64,000 bases of DNA from Nevskia sp. (GCA_023229645.1 JALNYU010000013.1:61385-125384); one strand, 5' to 3'; positions 34,154 through 44,378 are shown, counted from the stretch's first letter. Made by a program: numbers and translations. The notes: generated by a model not told the origin, from the sequence alone.

Positions 34154-37081
34154 TCAGTTCGGGGCAAACGCGAAGTCGTAGCGCACGCCGCCAAAAAAGC
34201 CGCGCGGCGCACCTGGCGCTAGGAATGTGGTGTTTTGCGCTTCGCGTGCGTTGTAGTTGAAGCCGCTGGGGCCGATCGCGCCGTTCACTGATGGCGAGAA
34301 CGGGTTGGTGCCGAGCCGGCCGGCAGTGAAGTAGTCGCTGTCGAGCAGATTGGTGATCTGCATAAACACGGAGAAGTGGCGGTCGATTTGCCACGCGGCG
34401 TCGAAGTTCAGCGTGACGTACCCCGGCACACTGCCGAGATTGCGAAACGGCCGGCCGCCGTTGAATTGCCCAGGGGTTTGTACCGGGCCGATGCCATCGG
34501 TGATCTGATCGCTGCCTTCGGGCTGGTGGGCATTGTTTTCATTGCCGCGCACAAACGACTTCGAGTGCGCGACCGCACCAAGGCCAACGTGTAGGCCGCG
34601 CGTCACGCGATAACCGACGTTGATATTGCCGTTGTGCAACGGCACGCCGGGCAGGACGGCGCCAGGTTCGACGCGGATGGTGTTGAACGTGCCGCGGCCG
34701 CGGTTATCGCCGGCCGTCGGAGACGGTACGCCCGGCGCGCCAGCGTTGAAATCGGCGCTGCTGTTGTGCGGACTCAGAACAAAAAATTCGGACTCGAACG
34801 TCGCGGCGGTATAGGCGTAGTTGAACTTGAAATCGAAACGCTGGACCTTGCCGGAGATGCCGAATTCCAAGCCCTGGCGGCGGGTTTTGTCGATCGTGTC
34901 GAAAAAGCTTCGTGTCGCTGAGGCGCCGGCAAAGTAGGTGTCGTTGCTGAGATCGGTACGATAAACGCTAAGGTTCCATTGCCAGTCGCGATACAGCGTG
35001 CCGCGCGCGCCGACTTCTCCGGTCAGCGAACGAACCTGCGGCAGGTACGGATCGCCGGACAGCGAGGTCGGCAAGCTGCAAGTCGGACCGGCGAGGCTGC
35101 GCGGCACGAACACCGGGTTGCCGCTCGGCGCGACATTCACCAAGGTGCCGTCATACGCGCAACCCAGTTCGATCACCGACGGCGCGCGGGCACCGCGGCT
35201 GACGCTGCCGAATAAGTTCAGCGCCGGCACCGGCAGCCAGTTGATGCCGAATGCCGGATTGAACGAGCGGTAGGTGAACGATTCGTTCGTCGGCGCCAGT
35301 TGTTCGCGGCTGAGATCGTTAGTGAGGATCGGGCCGACGCTATCCGGGCAAGAGGCGAGATCGTTTTCTGGGCACAGAATGAACGTGGGAAAGCGATTGC
35401 GGATATCGGAAATATCCTGCCCGATGCGCGCGCCAAGACGATTGTGGACGAAGTCCGCGTTGTAGCGGCCGGATAGGGTCAAATGCAGATTGTCGCGCGG
35501 TGACCATGTTTCGCTAAAAAATGCGCTGGCGTTACGGGCGCTGCCGCTGAACTGATTGATCGTGATTGGTACTTGCGCCGCGCGGTAGACCGGGTCAATT
35601 GCCGCCGGGTCGGTGTAAACCGTGTGGCTGGCGTCGATAAGGCCAAGCTGTTGGCTGGCGTCGTAGCTGGCACGGTTATCGTCATAGGCGAGGCCGACCA
35701 GAAACTTGTGCCGCTCAAGGTTCCAGTTGAACTGCAGCGCACCGCCGTTGGTGGTTTGTCCGAGATTGGTACGGGTGAGCACACCGATCGGCGTGCCGTC
35801 GACAAAACCGCTGGCTTCGCCGAAGACGCCGGTGTTGGGATTGGTGGCATTGCCGCCGTTGCGCGGGGTGCCGGTGTACTGGATGTTGCGGCACAGGTCT
35901 TGGCCGAACGGATCGTTTAACGGCGCCTGCAGCTCGCCGTTGGCCAGAGTATCGCGCTGGCCGTCGCCGTTGGCATCGGCGTAGCGGCAAACCGGCAAGC
36001 CAGGGTTCGAAATCCGCCGGCCGCCGAAGTCGTCATCGCCGAAGTCTTCGAAATCCTCGTTGATATCGCCGTTGACGCCTTTACGACGGCTATTGCGGTG
36101 GTACGCGAGTGTCGTGATATTCAACGTCTGAGTGGCTGCGAACAGGCCGCTGAGATTGAATTGCGACAAGCGATTGCGGGTTTCGTCCGGGGCGGTAAAG
36201 ACCGCTTGCCGGCGTTGCTCAAATAGCTCGGTCGGCACCAAGCCGTTGCCGACTAGGTCATTGCCGGCGACTAATGCGCTAGCGCTGATCGTGCCGAAGC
36301 CGAGTTTGTAGTCGAGCTTGCCGAAGCCCTGTTTGACTTCGCTCGGCGAGTTATCGCGCCAGCCGTCTTCTTTGAAATAGGTGAGCGCGGCGAAGCCGCC
36401 GAGGTTGCCGCGGCTGCCGCCAGCAGAGACTTCCGCTTCCCGCCGGCCAAACGAGCCGCCGCGCAGCTGTGTTTCCAGGCCGGGCGCGGTGAAGCCGCTT
36501 TTGGTGCGCAGCGAGATCGCGCCGCCGAGCGTGTTCAGGCCAAAGACCGGGTTGGTGCCGGGAAATAGATCGAAGCGCTCAAGCGCGTTCAGCGGTAGCA
36601 AATCCCAGTTGACGATGTCGCCAAATGGTTCGTTAACGCGCACGCCATCGAGAAACACCGACAAACCTTGCGGTGTCCCGAGCTGTGGCCCGGCAGTGAA
36701 GCCGCGGTAGCTGACATCGACTTGAAACGGATTGCCCTGGTAGTCGTTTACGTTGATCGACTGCAGATTGCGATTCAAATAGTCGGTCAGATTCAGCGCT
36801 TGGGAATCGCGTATTTCCGCGCTGGTGGCGCTTTGCACATTGCCGGGTAGCTGATCTTTGGTCAGATTCAAGCCGGGCAGCGGGCCGATGCTGATCGGCG
36901 CACGCTTACCCTTAACTTCGACCTTTTCTAGCGACACCGTCCCGGCGGTTTTGTTGCCGTCGGCCGCCGCGACGGCGCCCGTGGAAGTTGGGGTGGCTGG
37001 CGCACTCGGCAGCGTTTGCTGTGCTTCGGCGGATGCCATGCAAGATAGCGCTAGCAATAAACTGGACGTGCGGCGCGCCAT
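34154..37081 (-). CDS. TonB-dependent outer-membrane receptor
   Basis: A protein of about 975 residues with a signal peptide (MARRTSSLLLALSCMASAEA), a linker, a TonB-box-like EKVEVKGKR, a plug domain (SAEIRDSQALNLTDYLNRNL, then VSYRGFTAGPQLGTPQGLSVFLDGVRVN) and a long beta-barrel ending in an aromatic-rich GVRYDFAFAPN. ATG 37081 is used: it overlaps the stop of the upstream lipoprotein gene in TAATG, so the two are coupled. The substrate is unknown; there are no haem or siderophore genes beside it. An Asp/Asn-rich loop (about nt 35950-36080, NGDINEDFEDFGDDDFGG) might bind calcium. Confidence 0.9.
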   Translation of the reverse strand: MARRTSSLLLALSCMASAEAQQTLPSAPATPTSTGAVAAADGNKTAGTVSLEKVEVKGKRAPISIGPLPGLNLTKDQLPGNVQSATSAEIRDSQALNLTDYLNRNLQSINVNDYQGNPFQVDVSYRGFTAGPQLGTPQGLSVFLDGVRVNEPFGDIVNWDLLPLNALERFDLFPGTNPVFGLNTLGGAISLRTKSGFTAPGLETQLRGGSFGRREAEVSAGGSRGNLGGFAALTYFKEDGWRDNSPSEVKQGFGKLDYKLGFGTISASALVAGNDLVGNGLVPTELFEQRRQAVFTAPDETRNRLSQFNLSGLFAATQTLNITTLAYHRNSRRKGVNGDINEDFEDFGDDDFGGRRISNPGLPVCRYADANGDGQRDTLANGELQAPLNDPFGQDLCRNIQYTGTPRNGGNATNPNTGVFGEASGFVDGTPIGVLTRTNLGQTTNGGALQFNWNLERHKFLVGLAYDDNRASYDASQQLGLIDASHTVYTDPAAIDPVYRAAQVPITINQFSGSARNASAFFSETWSPRDNLHLTLSGRYNADFVHNRLGARIGQDISDIRNRFPTFILCPENDLASCPDSVGPILTNDLSREQLAPTNESFTYRSFNPAFGINWLPVPALNLFGSVSRGARAPSVIELGCAYDGTLVNVAPSGNPVFVPRSLAGPTCSLPTSLSGDPYLPQVRSLTGEVGARGTLYRDWQWNLSVYRTDLSNDTYFAGASATRSFFDTIDKTRRQGLEFGISGKVQRFDFKFNYAYTAATFESEFFVLSPHNSSADFNAGAPGVPSPTAGDNRGRGTFNTIRVEPGAVLPGVPLHNGNINVGYRVTRGLHVGLGAVAHSKSFVRGNENNAHQPEGSDQITDGIGPVQTPGQFNGGRPFRNLGSVPGYVTLNFDAAWQIDRHFSVFMQITNLLDSDYFTAGRLGTNPFSPSVNGAIGPSGFNYNAREAQNTTFLAPGAPRGFFGGVRYDFAFAPN

Positions 37082-39042
37082 TAGCAGCCCTCCCCGGTGA
37101 TGAAGCAATCTGGCACCGTTAGCAAGCTGCCTTGCAGCGTGACGCTGCGATCGCCGGGAAGATCGCTGAGCTCGACTTCCGGTAGCGTCACCGCGCGGAT
37201 CTGCACGACGTGCGCGGTCTGCGCGTTTGGCGCTTGGATCGTAACTGCGCTTAAACAGGCGCTGTCACGGCAGGCGAAAACATCGGCAAAGCCGCGTTGG
37301 TATTCCAGACGGCGTGCGATGCCTTGTGGACTAGCGACGATCGTGACGCTACCAATGCTGTTGAAATCGTTTAGAAAGCGATAGACGAAATCGCCAATGA
37401 ATGCGCCGGGATAGCGCAGCAGATTGAATTCGTCGACGAGGAAGCCGCCGATATTGCCGTTGTCGATGTCGTATGGCGGGCAGATATTCCAATCGCTGCT
37501 GGTGCCGCCGATACGCGCAGCGATGGTTTGATCGGCCGCAGCTGCCGTGCAATCGGGCGGGTTGGCGAGCGGCGGCTCAGCAAGTGTGAAGCTGCCTTGA
37601 AGGGTGGCCGATTGCGGACCGCTGCCATCGCCACCGACGCGCGCGACACGGGTATTGTTGAGCGTCACTACACGGAGGTTGGCGCTGTCCGGCGCACCAA
37701 TCACCGCGTTGTTGCAATCACCGAGACGACATTTGTAGTCGACGACCGGGACAAAACTATCCGGATCCGGGTGGTAGACGACGACGCCGATGATTGCATC
37801 GCCATCGGTACGAAGTTCTATTTGTTGCGGCGCGTCGGTCGCACCCAATTGCGAGTCATACGCTACGCGGCTAACGCGATCCAGCGCGGCGAAACCATAG
37901 CAACCGGCGGCGCTGCTGCCGTCGTCAAAGTTAATTACGCCGGGCGCGTTGACGCCGACCGTGCAATCCAATGCCGGCGCACCGGGCACTGCGGTTTGCA
38001 GGCTGCCACTCAAGGCGGCGCTACTACCGTCGTCCGCGCGCAGCAGAACGGCGTTGAGCGCGACGGTGCGACTGCCGTTTTCCGCTGCGGCGCTGAGGCT
38101 CAGCGGTAAGCAGGCGCTGGCTTCGCAGCCATAGGGCGCGCGGCCATTTACAACGAGCTGCGCCGACAACACCAGGGCATCGCGTGCGCGGAGCGTCAGC
38201 GTTTGCGCGTCGATTGTCGTAAAGCGGTAGTCGCGAATGTTGTCGTCATCGGGGTCCGGCAGCGATTGCTTGCTCGCCGGGCAGAATTCAATCAGATCAT
38301 CGGCGAGCGTAATCGTCACCAACTCGGCATCGCAGCGACGAAATTCTTGAACGCGCTCGCTTTCGAATTGCTGCAGGCTTTTGCCGCGCTGTTCTAGCGC
38401 TGTCTGCAGTGCGATGAGCGTATCGAACATCGGGTCCCCGACTGTAGGCGTGAACGCGGTATCGACAAAGCTCGCACTGGCAATTTGCGCTGGCACGACA
38501 ACGCCGAGCTGCTGGCGCAGCAGTCGCACAACGCGCGCTTGCGCCTCGACGAGCGCGCTGGCGCTGAACAAGGTCAGATCGACGCCGCTCGGCTCGGTTG
38601 CCGGTCGGGAGGTATTGAATAAGGCAATGAAGTAGGGATCAAGCGGCGCGCGGACGCGTTCCAAAATCTGCAATTCGGTGAGCGGCGTGGCGTTGCCGGC
38701 GCCGTTAGCGGACAGCGTTACCGCGTATCCGGCGCTGCTTTGAAAAAAGTAAGGCGCGCTGAGGCCGGATGACGCGACGATGTATCGGCCGCTGGCATCA
38801 ACCCGCCCTGCGCGCGCGGCGGCATTATTGCCACTGGCGATTAGGCTGGTGTTCGTTAACGGCAGGCCGGTGGCGAGCTGGCCGCTAATCGTCGGCGTCA
38901 CCGCCGTTGGCGGTGCTGGCCTGGCGTCGTCGGACGGGCAGCCGGCCAGTCCTAGCGTGGCTGCGAAAATGAGGAGCCGAGTGCCCCGCCATAAGTGGCC
39001 GGCAGCCACAGTCTCGATTCGTTGCCGATCGCGCGCGTTCAT
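37081..39042 (-). CDS. Large lipoprotein with three CxxxxC repeat modules, coupled to the TonB receptor
   Basis: A 653-residue protein starting at ATG 39042 after GAGGGGG. The lipoprotein signal ends in LGLAGC. Residues 40-300 hold a carboxypeptidase-regulatory-like or beta-rich N-terminal part (ISGQLATGLPLTNTSLIASG) and a helical segment. Then come three repeats of a cysteine module: YGCEASAC, YKCRLGDC and FACRDSAC. Each is followed by a strand, an RxVxLNxxxL strand, a TLQGSL strand and a closing Cys (LDC, PDC, PDC). Two more copies occur in the gene at 32163-33128. It may be a surface partner that captures ligand for the receptor; this is inference from operon structure. Confidence 0.7.
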   Translation of the reverse strand: MNARDRQRIETVAAGHLWRGTRLLIFAATLGLAGCPSDDARPAPPTAVTPTISGQLATGLPLTNTSLIASGNNAAARAGRVDASGRYIVASSGLSAPYFFQSSAGYAVTLSANGAGNATPLTELQILERVRAPLDPYFIALFNTSRPATEPSGVDLTLFSASALVEAQARVVRLLRQQLGVVVPAQIASASFVDTAFTPTVGDPMFDTLIALQTALEQRGKSLQQFESERVQEFRRCDAELVTITLADDLIEFCPASKQSLPDPDDDNIRDYRFTTIDAQTLTLRARDALVLSAQLVVNGRAPYGCEASACLPLSLSAAAENGSRTVALNAVLLRADDGSSAALSGSLQTAVPGAPALDCTVGVNAPGVINFDDGSSAAGCYGFAALDRVSRVAYDSQLGATDAPQQIELRTDGDAIIGVVVYHPDPDSFVPVVDYKCRLGDCNNAVIGAPDSANLRVVTLNNTRVARVGGDGSGPQSATLQGSFTLAEPPLANPPDCTAAAADQTIAARIGGTSSDWNICPPYDIDNGNIGGFLVDEFNLLRYPGAFIGDFVYRFLNDFNSIGSVTIVASPQGIARRLEYQRGFADVFACRDSACLSAVTIQAPNAQTAHVVQIRAVTLPEVELSDLPGDRSVTLQGSLLTVPDCFITGEGC

Positions 39043-39380
39043 CTTTGCCCCCTCTGCGTTGATGCTGAAATCGCGATCGCGATGGCATCGCCGCACCCAA
39101 GTCCATCGGCCCCAGACTCGGGACGATGCGTTATCCGTTGAATAAGCGGATATTTTTATTTTCCGAACGGGTCTGCCGTCGGCACGGGACGGCTGTACAA
39201 CGCGGCCTGCCTGTTGCTGGGAACCTTAGAACAGGGCCACGCATCCGGGCATGGGCGAACTTCCCGGTGCGGGATAGGGAAACTTCCCGACGTGAGATCG
39301 TCGGTTAGGGCAGTTGGTCGGAAATAAAAAGGGCGCCTTTCGGCGCCCTTCGTAACAGCACGAGCATTGGAACGTGCGGG
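39043..39380. other. Intergenic region upstream of the lipoprotein/TonB receptor operon
   Basis: About 340 nt that should hold the promoter of the minus-strand receptor operon on its left side and the gspF terminator on its right. A semi-palindromic GGGAACTTCCC-like run (39250-39300, AACTTCCCGGTGCGGG and GGGAAACTTCCCG) is visible and could be an operator. No gene seen. Confidence 0.5.
39323..39348 (-). terminator. Rho-independent terminator after gspF
   Basis: Perfect 7-bp stem GGGCGCC / GGCGCCC with loop TTTC on the plus strand (39331-39348). Read on the minus strand it is followed by TTTTTATTT. It lies about 35 nt after the gspF stop, so the gsp operon ends here. Confidence 0.88.
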
Positions 39381-40604
39381 CTATTTGACCAGCTGATTGA
39401 GGTTGAAAATCGGCAGCAGAATCGCGAGCACGATGAGCAATACCACGCTGCCCATGGTGAGAATCAAGATCGGCTCGAAAAGGCTCATCAGCGCCGCGAT
39501 CAAGGTTTCCAGTTCCCGTTCCTGGTTTTCGGCAGCGCGATCAAGCATATCGTCGAGCTTGCCGGAAGCTTCGCCAGAGGCGATCAAGTGCATCGTAATC
39601 GGCGGAAACAGATGACTTTCCGATAACGATTTATTCAGCGAAACGCCTTCGCGTACTTTCTTCGCGGCGGAGTCGATGGCTTCGCGCATCGGTAGATTGG
39701 TTACCACCTGGGCGCCGATGCGCATCGCGTCGAGAATCGGCACGCCGGCACCGAACAGAATGCCGAGCGTGCGCATGAAGCGGCCGGTATTGGCGCCGCG
39801 AACGAGGCGGCCGATCAGCGGCAGGCGCAGCACGCGGCGGTGGTAGTTGCGGCGGAAGCCTTCATTGCGCAGGGCTCGTACGAATAGCACGCCACCGCCG
39901 ACGATGGCGATCAGCAGAAACAAACCGTAGTGCTGCAGAAAGCCGCTGATCGCGATCAGGCCTTTGGTCAGCGGTGGCAATTCGGCGCCGATGGAGTCAA
40001 AAACGCCGACGACTTTCGGCACGACATAGGTCATCAAGAGCGCAACAACGCCGATTGCGACGACGGTCAAAATCGCCGGATAGAACGTCGCGAGCATAAC
40101 CTTGCTGCGTAGCGCTTGGCTGCGGTCTGCGTAGTCGGCAAGACGCTCAAGCACCGAGTCGAGCTTGCCGGCTTGTTCGCCGGCTTCGATCGTGGCGCGA
40201 AAGAGCGGTGGAAACGCGCCTGGGAATTCCGATAGCGCGCGCGCCAAGCTATTGCCTTCCGTAACCCGCGAGCGCACGCCGAGCGTAACGCGTTGTACGC
40301 GCTTACTTTCGCTCTGTTGTGACACGGCCGCGAGTGCTTCGTCGAGCGGCAAGCCGGAGCGGGTGAGCGTCGCGAGCTGGCGCGTAAACAGCGACAGTTC
40401 GGTCGGATTGAAATTGGCGCCGCGCGAAAAACTAAAACCGCCCTGGCGTTTCTGGGCTCGATTTTCCGAGACTTCGCGGATGTTCAGCGGCGTCAGGCCG
40501 CGCTCGCGCAAGGTCTGCCGAACTTGGCGTTGCGTATCGCCTTCAATCAGGCCTTTTAGTTCGCGGCCACGGGCGTCGAGCGCGCTGTATTCGTAGGCGG
40601 ACAT
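39381..40604 (-). CDS. gspF: Type II secretion system inner-membrane protein GspF
   Basis: A 407-residue protein with two repeated GspF/PilC domains (about 70-190 and 270-395) and three membrane helices. Marks are LSLFTRQLATLTRSGLPLDEAL and GEQAGKLDSVLERLADYAD in the first repeat, and ASGEASGKLDDMLDRAAENQE in the second. It is the polytopic platform protein that contacts the GspE ATPase. Fourth and last gene of a minus-strand gspC-D-E-F set; a terminator follows at once. Confidence 0.95.
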   Translation of the reverse strand: MSAYEYSALDARGRELKGLIEGDTQRQVRQTLRERGLTPLNIREVSENRAQKRQGGFSFSRGANFNPTELSLFTRQLATLTRSGLPLDEALAAVSQQSESKRVQRVTLGVRSRVTEGNSLARALSEFPGAFPPLFRATIEAGEQAGKLDSVLERLADYADRSQALRSKVMLATFYPAILTVVAIGVVALLMTYVVPKVVGVFDSIGAELPPLTKGLIAISGFLQHYGLFLLIAIVGGGVLFVRALRNEGFRRNYHRRVLRLPLIGRLVRGANTGRFMRTLGILFGAGVPILDAMRIGAQVVTNLPMREAIDSAAKKVREGVSLNKSLSESHLFPPITMHLIASGEASGKLDDMLDRAAENQERELETLIAALMSLFEPILILTMGSVVLLIVLAILLPIFNLNQLVK

Positions 40605-40654
40605 TTATAACGCCGCATTCGACGAATGACGGCAGCAGAAGGTGCTGAACTCGA

Positions 40655-42148
40655 TCATTCTTCGATCGTCACGCGTAAGACTTCGCCAAGCGTGGTATCG
40701 CCAGCCAACACCTTGTTCCGGCCCGACTGCAAAATGCCTGGCGCTTTTTCACGCGCAGCAGCTTCGAGAATCTGCTCGGACGCATTGTCGTGGACCAGCG
40801 CTTCAAGGCGACGATCGATTTCAATGATTTCGTGGATACCGCTGCGGCCGAGATAACCGGTATGGCGACATAAAGGGCAACCGACGGCTTTGTACAGCAC
40901 CGCATCACGGCGGTCCGGCACGCCCAGCTGTTCCAGTTCCGCAACTTTCGGCGTGTACGGCACTTTGCAGTGGTGGCATAAGGTGCGCACCAGACGCTGC
41001 GCCATCAGGCCGACCAGCGACGACGACAGCTGATACGGCTCAACACCCATATCGCGCAAACGCGTAATCGCACCGACCGCGGTGTTGGTATGCAGCGTCG
41101 AGAGCACAAGATGGCCGGTTTGCGAGGCTTGCACCGCGATTTGCGCGGTGTCGAGGTCGCGAATTTCGCCGACCATGACGACATCCGGATCCTGACGCAG
41201 GATTGCGCGGAGGCCGCGCGCAAACGTCATTTCGACGCGGGCGTTCACCTGGGTTTGGCCGACGCCATCAATGTAATACTCGATCGGATCTTCGACCGTC
41301 ATGATGTTACGGCTGCGGTCGTTCAGCGTCGATAGCGCCGAGTACAGCGTTGTCGTTTTACCGGAACCCGTCGGGCCGGTGACGAGCATGATGCCGTAGG
41401 GTCGGTGAATGATGCGTTTCAGCGCCGCGGTTTGGCCAGCGTCGATGCCGAGTTGCTCAAGATCCAAGCGTTCGGCTTGTTTGTCGAGAATACGCATTAC
41501 GACGCGTTCGGCGTTAACGCCGGTCGGGATCGTTGAAACGCGGACGTCGACTTTCCGGCCGCCAAATGAGCGGCTGATGCGGCCGTCCTGTGGCAGGCGT
41601 TTCTCGGCGATGTCGAGCTTGGCCATGATCTTGACGCGCGACACAATCTTCGGCGCCAAGCTTCGCGGCGGATTTAAAATTTCGCGCAGCACGCCGTCGA
41701 TGCGGAAGCGCACCGTAACCCGGCTCTCGAAGGTTTCGAGGTGGATATCGGAGGCGTTTTCTTTGATCGCTTCGACCAACAGACCGTTGATAAATTTGAT
41801 AATCGGCGCGTCGTCGTCGGTTTCGAGCAGATCCTGCGCTTCGGCCAGCGCCGCGGACAAGCTATCGATATCGGCTTCGTCTTCGGTCAAGCCGTCGGCC
41901 AGCGCTGAACTCGCGCCGGTTTGGCCTTCGTAAGTCCGCTGCAGCAGCGCATCGAATTCATCGAGACTGACGCGCTTCATCTGCACCGGCCGGCCGAGAA
42001 AGCGCCGCGCTTCCTGGATTGCGTCCAAGCTGACGCCGGGCCGGCATACCAGTTCGATCGCCGGCCCGAGATCGCCAGCGACGATCAAGCCATGCCGTTT
42101 CGCAAATGCGAACGGCGGACGACGCAACTCAATATTCGCGGTCTGCAT
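40655..42148 (-). CDS. gspE: Type II secretion ATPase GspE
   Basis: A 497-residue hexameric ATPase. The N-terminal domain (about 1-120) binds the inner-membrane platform. The catalytic part has Walker A GPTGSGKTTTLYSAL (about 254-268), an Asp box, Walker B VVMVGEIRDLDTAQIA and the His box HLVLSTLHTNTA. The four-cysteine zinc motif CHHC...CPLC is present near residues 390-430. It powers pseudopilus assembly. It starts 14 nt after gspD ends. Confidence 0.96.
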   Translation of the reverse strand: MQTANIELRRPPFAFAKRHGLIVAGDLGPAIELVCRPGVSLDAIQEARRFLGRPVQMKRVSLDEFDALLQRTYEGQTGASSALADGLTEDEADIDSLSAALAEAQDLLETDDDAPIIKFINGLLVEAIKENASDIHLETFESRVTVRFRIDGVLREILNPPRSLAPKIVSRVKIMAKLDIAEKRLPQDGRISRSFGGRKVDVRVSTIPTGVNAERVVMRILDKQAERLDLEQLGIDAGQTAALKRIIHRPYGIMLVTGPTGSGKTTTLYSALSTLNDRSRNIMTVEDPIEYYIDGVGQTQVNARVEMTFARGLRAILRQDPDVVMVGEIRDLDTAQIAVQASQTGHLVLSTLHTNTAVGAITRLRDMGVEPYQLSSSLVGLMAQRLVRTLCHHCKVPYTPKVAELEQLGVPDRRDAVLYKAVGCPLCRHTGYLGRSGIHEIIEIDRRLEALVHDNASEQILEAAAREKAPGILQSGRNKVLAGDTTLGEVLRVTIEE

Positions 42149-42162
42149 GTTCCGGCCTAGGT

Positions 42163-44337
42163 TCAGAGCTTGGCGTCAGGCGTGGGGGCCGGAATAGCGC
42201 TTGGGCCTGTGCTCGCCGGAGGTGCCTGCGGCTCGGCGCTTGCGTCGCCTTTTTCTGCTGGCGCAGACGGGCGTGACTGCTTCGAGTATTCATCGTACGG
42301 CAGCAATAGCGGCCGAGTCCCGCCGATCAGCGGCACCGCGCCGCCGGCCGAGCGCACCTGAGCTTGCCGGATATCATCGTAGCGCTTGCGCGTGTAGTAA
42401 TCGCCGTCGTCTCGGTTTCCGAGGATCACCGGGTGGATAAAGATCATCAAATTGCGCTTGGTTCGGGTGACCGAGCGCGATTTAAATAGCGCACCGATGA
42501 ACGGGACGCTACTGAGTAACGGAATGCGGTTTTGCGAGTCGTTCAGCTGATCGTCGATCAAACCCCCGATGTACAGCACTTGATCGCCTTCGACGCTGAC
42601 TGAGTTGGTCACCGTGCGCTTATTCGTGGTCTGCGTAAGCCCGGTGCCAGCCGCCGTGCTGGCTGTCAGGCTGGAGTTCTCAAGGTCGATCTTGAGCTTG
42701 ATCGTGTCGCCAATGTTGATCGTCGGCGTAATTCCCAGTTTGAGGCCGACTTCTTTGCGCTCAATCGTCTGGAATGGGTTGACCGCGCCGTTGGTGGCGC
42801 CGCCGCCGGTATTGGAGAAGCTGCCGGTTAGAAACGGTACTTCCTGCCCGACCGAGATTTTCGCTTCTTCGTTGTCTAGCGTTGTCAGCTGTGGCGTTGA
42901 CAGAATATTGGTGTCGCCGTCGCTAGCGAGCGCGCGCAGCAGCACAGCAAAGAACGAACCGCCGCCGGTGAATCCGCCAGCTGCGGCTGTGGCACCTTGG
43001 CCGATCAAACCTGCAGCAGCGGCAATCAGCGCGCTGCTGCCGCCCGTTGATGTCGTCCCGCCGAGCGCGGTGCCAAGATTGCCGACGGCGCTGCTCGTAC
43101 CTTGATTCAGAATGCCTGAAAACGCGCCTGTTTTCGGATTATAGGCCGCGTAGTCCAAGCCCAATTCGCTAGCTTTAGTCGAGCTGACTTCCGCGATAAT
43201 CGCTTCGACAAGGACCTGTCGGCGACGGATATCGAGCTGATTGATGACGTTGCGGATCGCTTGCATCGCTTTTGGCGTTGCCGTGATCACCAGTGCGTTG
43301 TTGTCTTTGTCTGCGATCACGCGGGTGCCATCGGCGTTACCGCCACCGCCACCGCCGCCGCCCGAAGACACCGGTGCAACCGGCGCCGCTGCCGCCGATG
43401 GCGCACCCGCGCCGCCACCGCCACCCGCCGATGAACGTGAGGTCGAGGCGCGGGCCTGCTGGGCATAGCCTTCAAGGATCGGTGCGAGATTTTCGGCGCT
43501 GGCGTAGCGCAGATAAATAACCTGGGTATCGCCGCCGCCGCCTTGGGGTAGGTCGAGGCGATGGATGATGTCCAACATCCGCGCCCGCTCGTTCTTATCG
43601 CCGCCCAGTAGCACGCTGTTGCTGCGTTCGTCGGCGATAACAGTGCTCTGCTGCACTGTCGGATCGGCCTGGCGATTTTGCTGGGTGAGGGCGGTCAAGG
43701 TGCGGACGATGTCGGCAGCTGCAGCGTTCTCGAGTTTGATGACATCAATTTCGCGATCGCCGCTGAGATCGATCTGTGCGATCAAGCGCTCAATGCGTTC
43801 GACGTTCGAGGCGCGATCAGAAATGATCAACGAGTTATTGCCGGTATACGCGGCAAAATGGCCGGACTGGCTAATCAACGGCCGAAGTATCGCCACTAAC
43901 TGCGAGGCAGATACATTCTGCGCGGTGTAGACGTGGGTGACGACTTCGTCCTGCGCTAAGCCGTGGCCATTGGAAATATAGCCGCCGCCCTCGGTACGGG
44001 CGTTGGTTTCGGGCACCAGTTTGATCGACGGCCCCGAAGGAATCGCGGCGAAGCCTTGTACTTGCAGCACCGAAAGAAAAGTTTGATAAACGCCAGCGGC
44101 GTCCATCGGGCTGGACGACACCACGGTAACTTTTCCGCGGACCCGAGGGTCGACAATGAAGTTTTTACCGGTAACTTCGCTGACAGTTGCGATAAACGTA
44201 CTGAGATCGGCATCTTTCAGATTCAGCGTTACTTCCGCACCTTTCGCGGCCAGGGCCGTGTGCGCATAAATGCCGAGACCAGCGATGGTCGAAAATGCCG
44301 CCAATGCCAGGCGGAACGGGGTCTTACGTGAATTCAT
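42163..44337 (-). CDS. gspD: Type II secretion outer-membrane secretin GspD
   Basis: A 724-residue secretin with a signal peptide (MNSRKTPFRLALAAFSTIAGLGIYAHTALA), N0 to N3 domains and the C-terminal secretin domain. The secretin domain has VPFLTGSFSNTGG, the PTINIGDTIKLKID strand and VLYIGGLIDDQ before RNLMIFIHPVIL. The start is ATG 44337; twelve upstream in-frame codons lack a signal-peptide sense. A Gly/Ala/Ser-rich insert (GGGGGAGAPSAAAAP and GGGGGGGG, about nt 43330-43450) splits the N3 domain. The C-terminal tail is Pro/Ala-rich, possibly for pilotin binding. It forms the outer-membrane pore. Confidence 0.96.
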   Translation of the reverse strand: MNSRKTPFRLALAAFSTIAGLGIYAHTALAAKGAEVTLNLKDADLSTFIATVSEVTGKNFIVDPRVRGKVTVVSSSPMDAAGVYQTFLSVLQVQGFAAIPSGPSIKLVPETNARTEGGGYISNGHGLAQDEVVTHVYTAQNVSASQLVAILRPLISQSGHFAAYTGNNSLIISDRASNVERIERLIAQIDLSGDREIDVIKLENAAAADIVRTLTALTQQNRQADPTVQQSTVIADERSNSVLLGGDKNERARMLDIIHRLDLPQGGGGDTQVIYLRYASAENLAPILEGYAQQARASTSRSSAGGGGGAGAPSAAAAPVAPVSSGGGGGGGGNADGTRVIADKDNNALVITATPKAMQAIRNVINQLDIRRRQVLVEAIIAEVSSTKASELGLDYAAYNPKTGAFSGILNQGTSSAVGNLGTALGGTTSTGGSSALIAAAAGLIGQGATAAAGGFTGGGSFFAVLLRALASDGDTNILSTPQLTTLDNEEAKISVGQEVPFLTGSFSNTGGGATNGAVNPFQTIERKEVGLKLGITPTINIGDTIKLKIDLENSSLTASTAAGTGLTQTTNKRTVTNSVSVEGDQVLYIGGLIDDQLNDSQNRIPLLSSVPFIGALFKSRSVTRTKRNLMIFIHPVILGNRDDGDYYTRKRYDDIRQAQVRSAGGAVPLIGGTRPLLLPYDEYSKQSRPSAPAEKGDASAEPQAPPASTGPSAIPAPTPDAKL

Positions 44338-44378
44338 GTCACTCGACGAGGAGGCTGAGGCGGTTGAGGTCAAGCGGA

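Noticed and set aside
43333..43468. Short-period GC-rich repeat in gspD as a separate repeat feature
   Set aside because: It encodes a Gly/Ala/Ser-rich low-complexity insert inside the secretin and is explained by coding.
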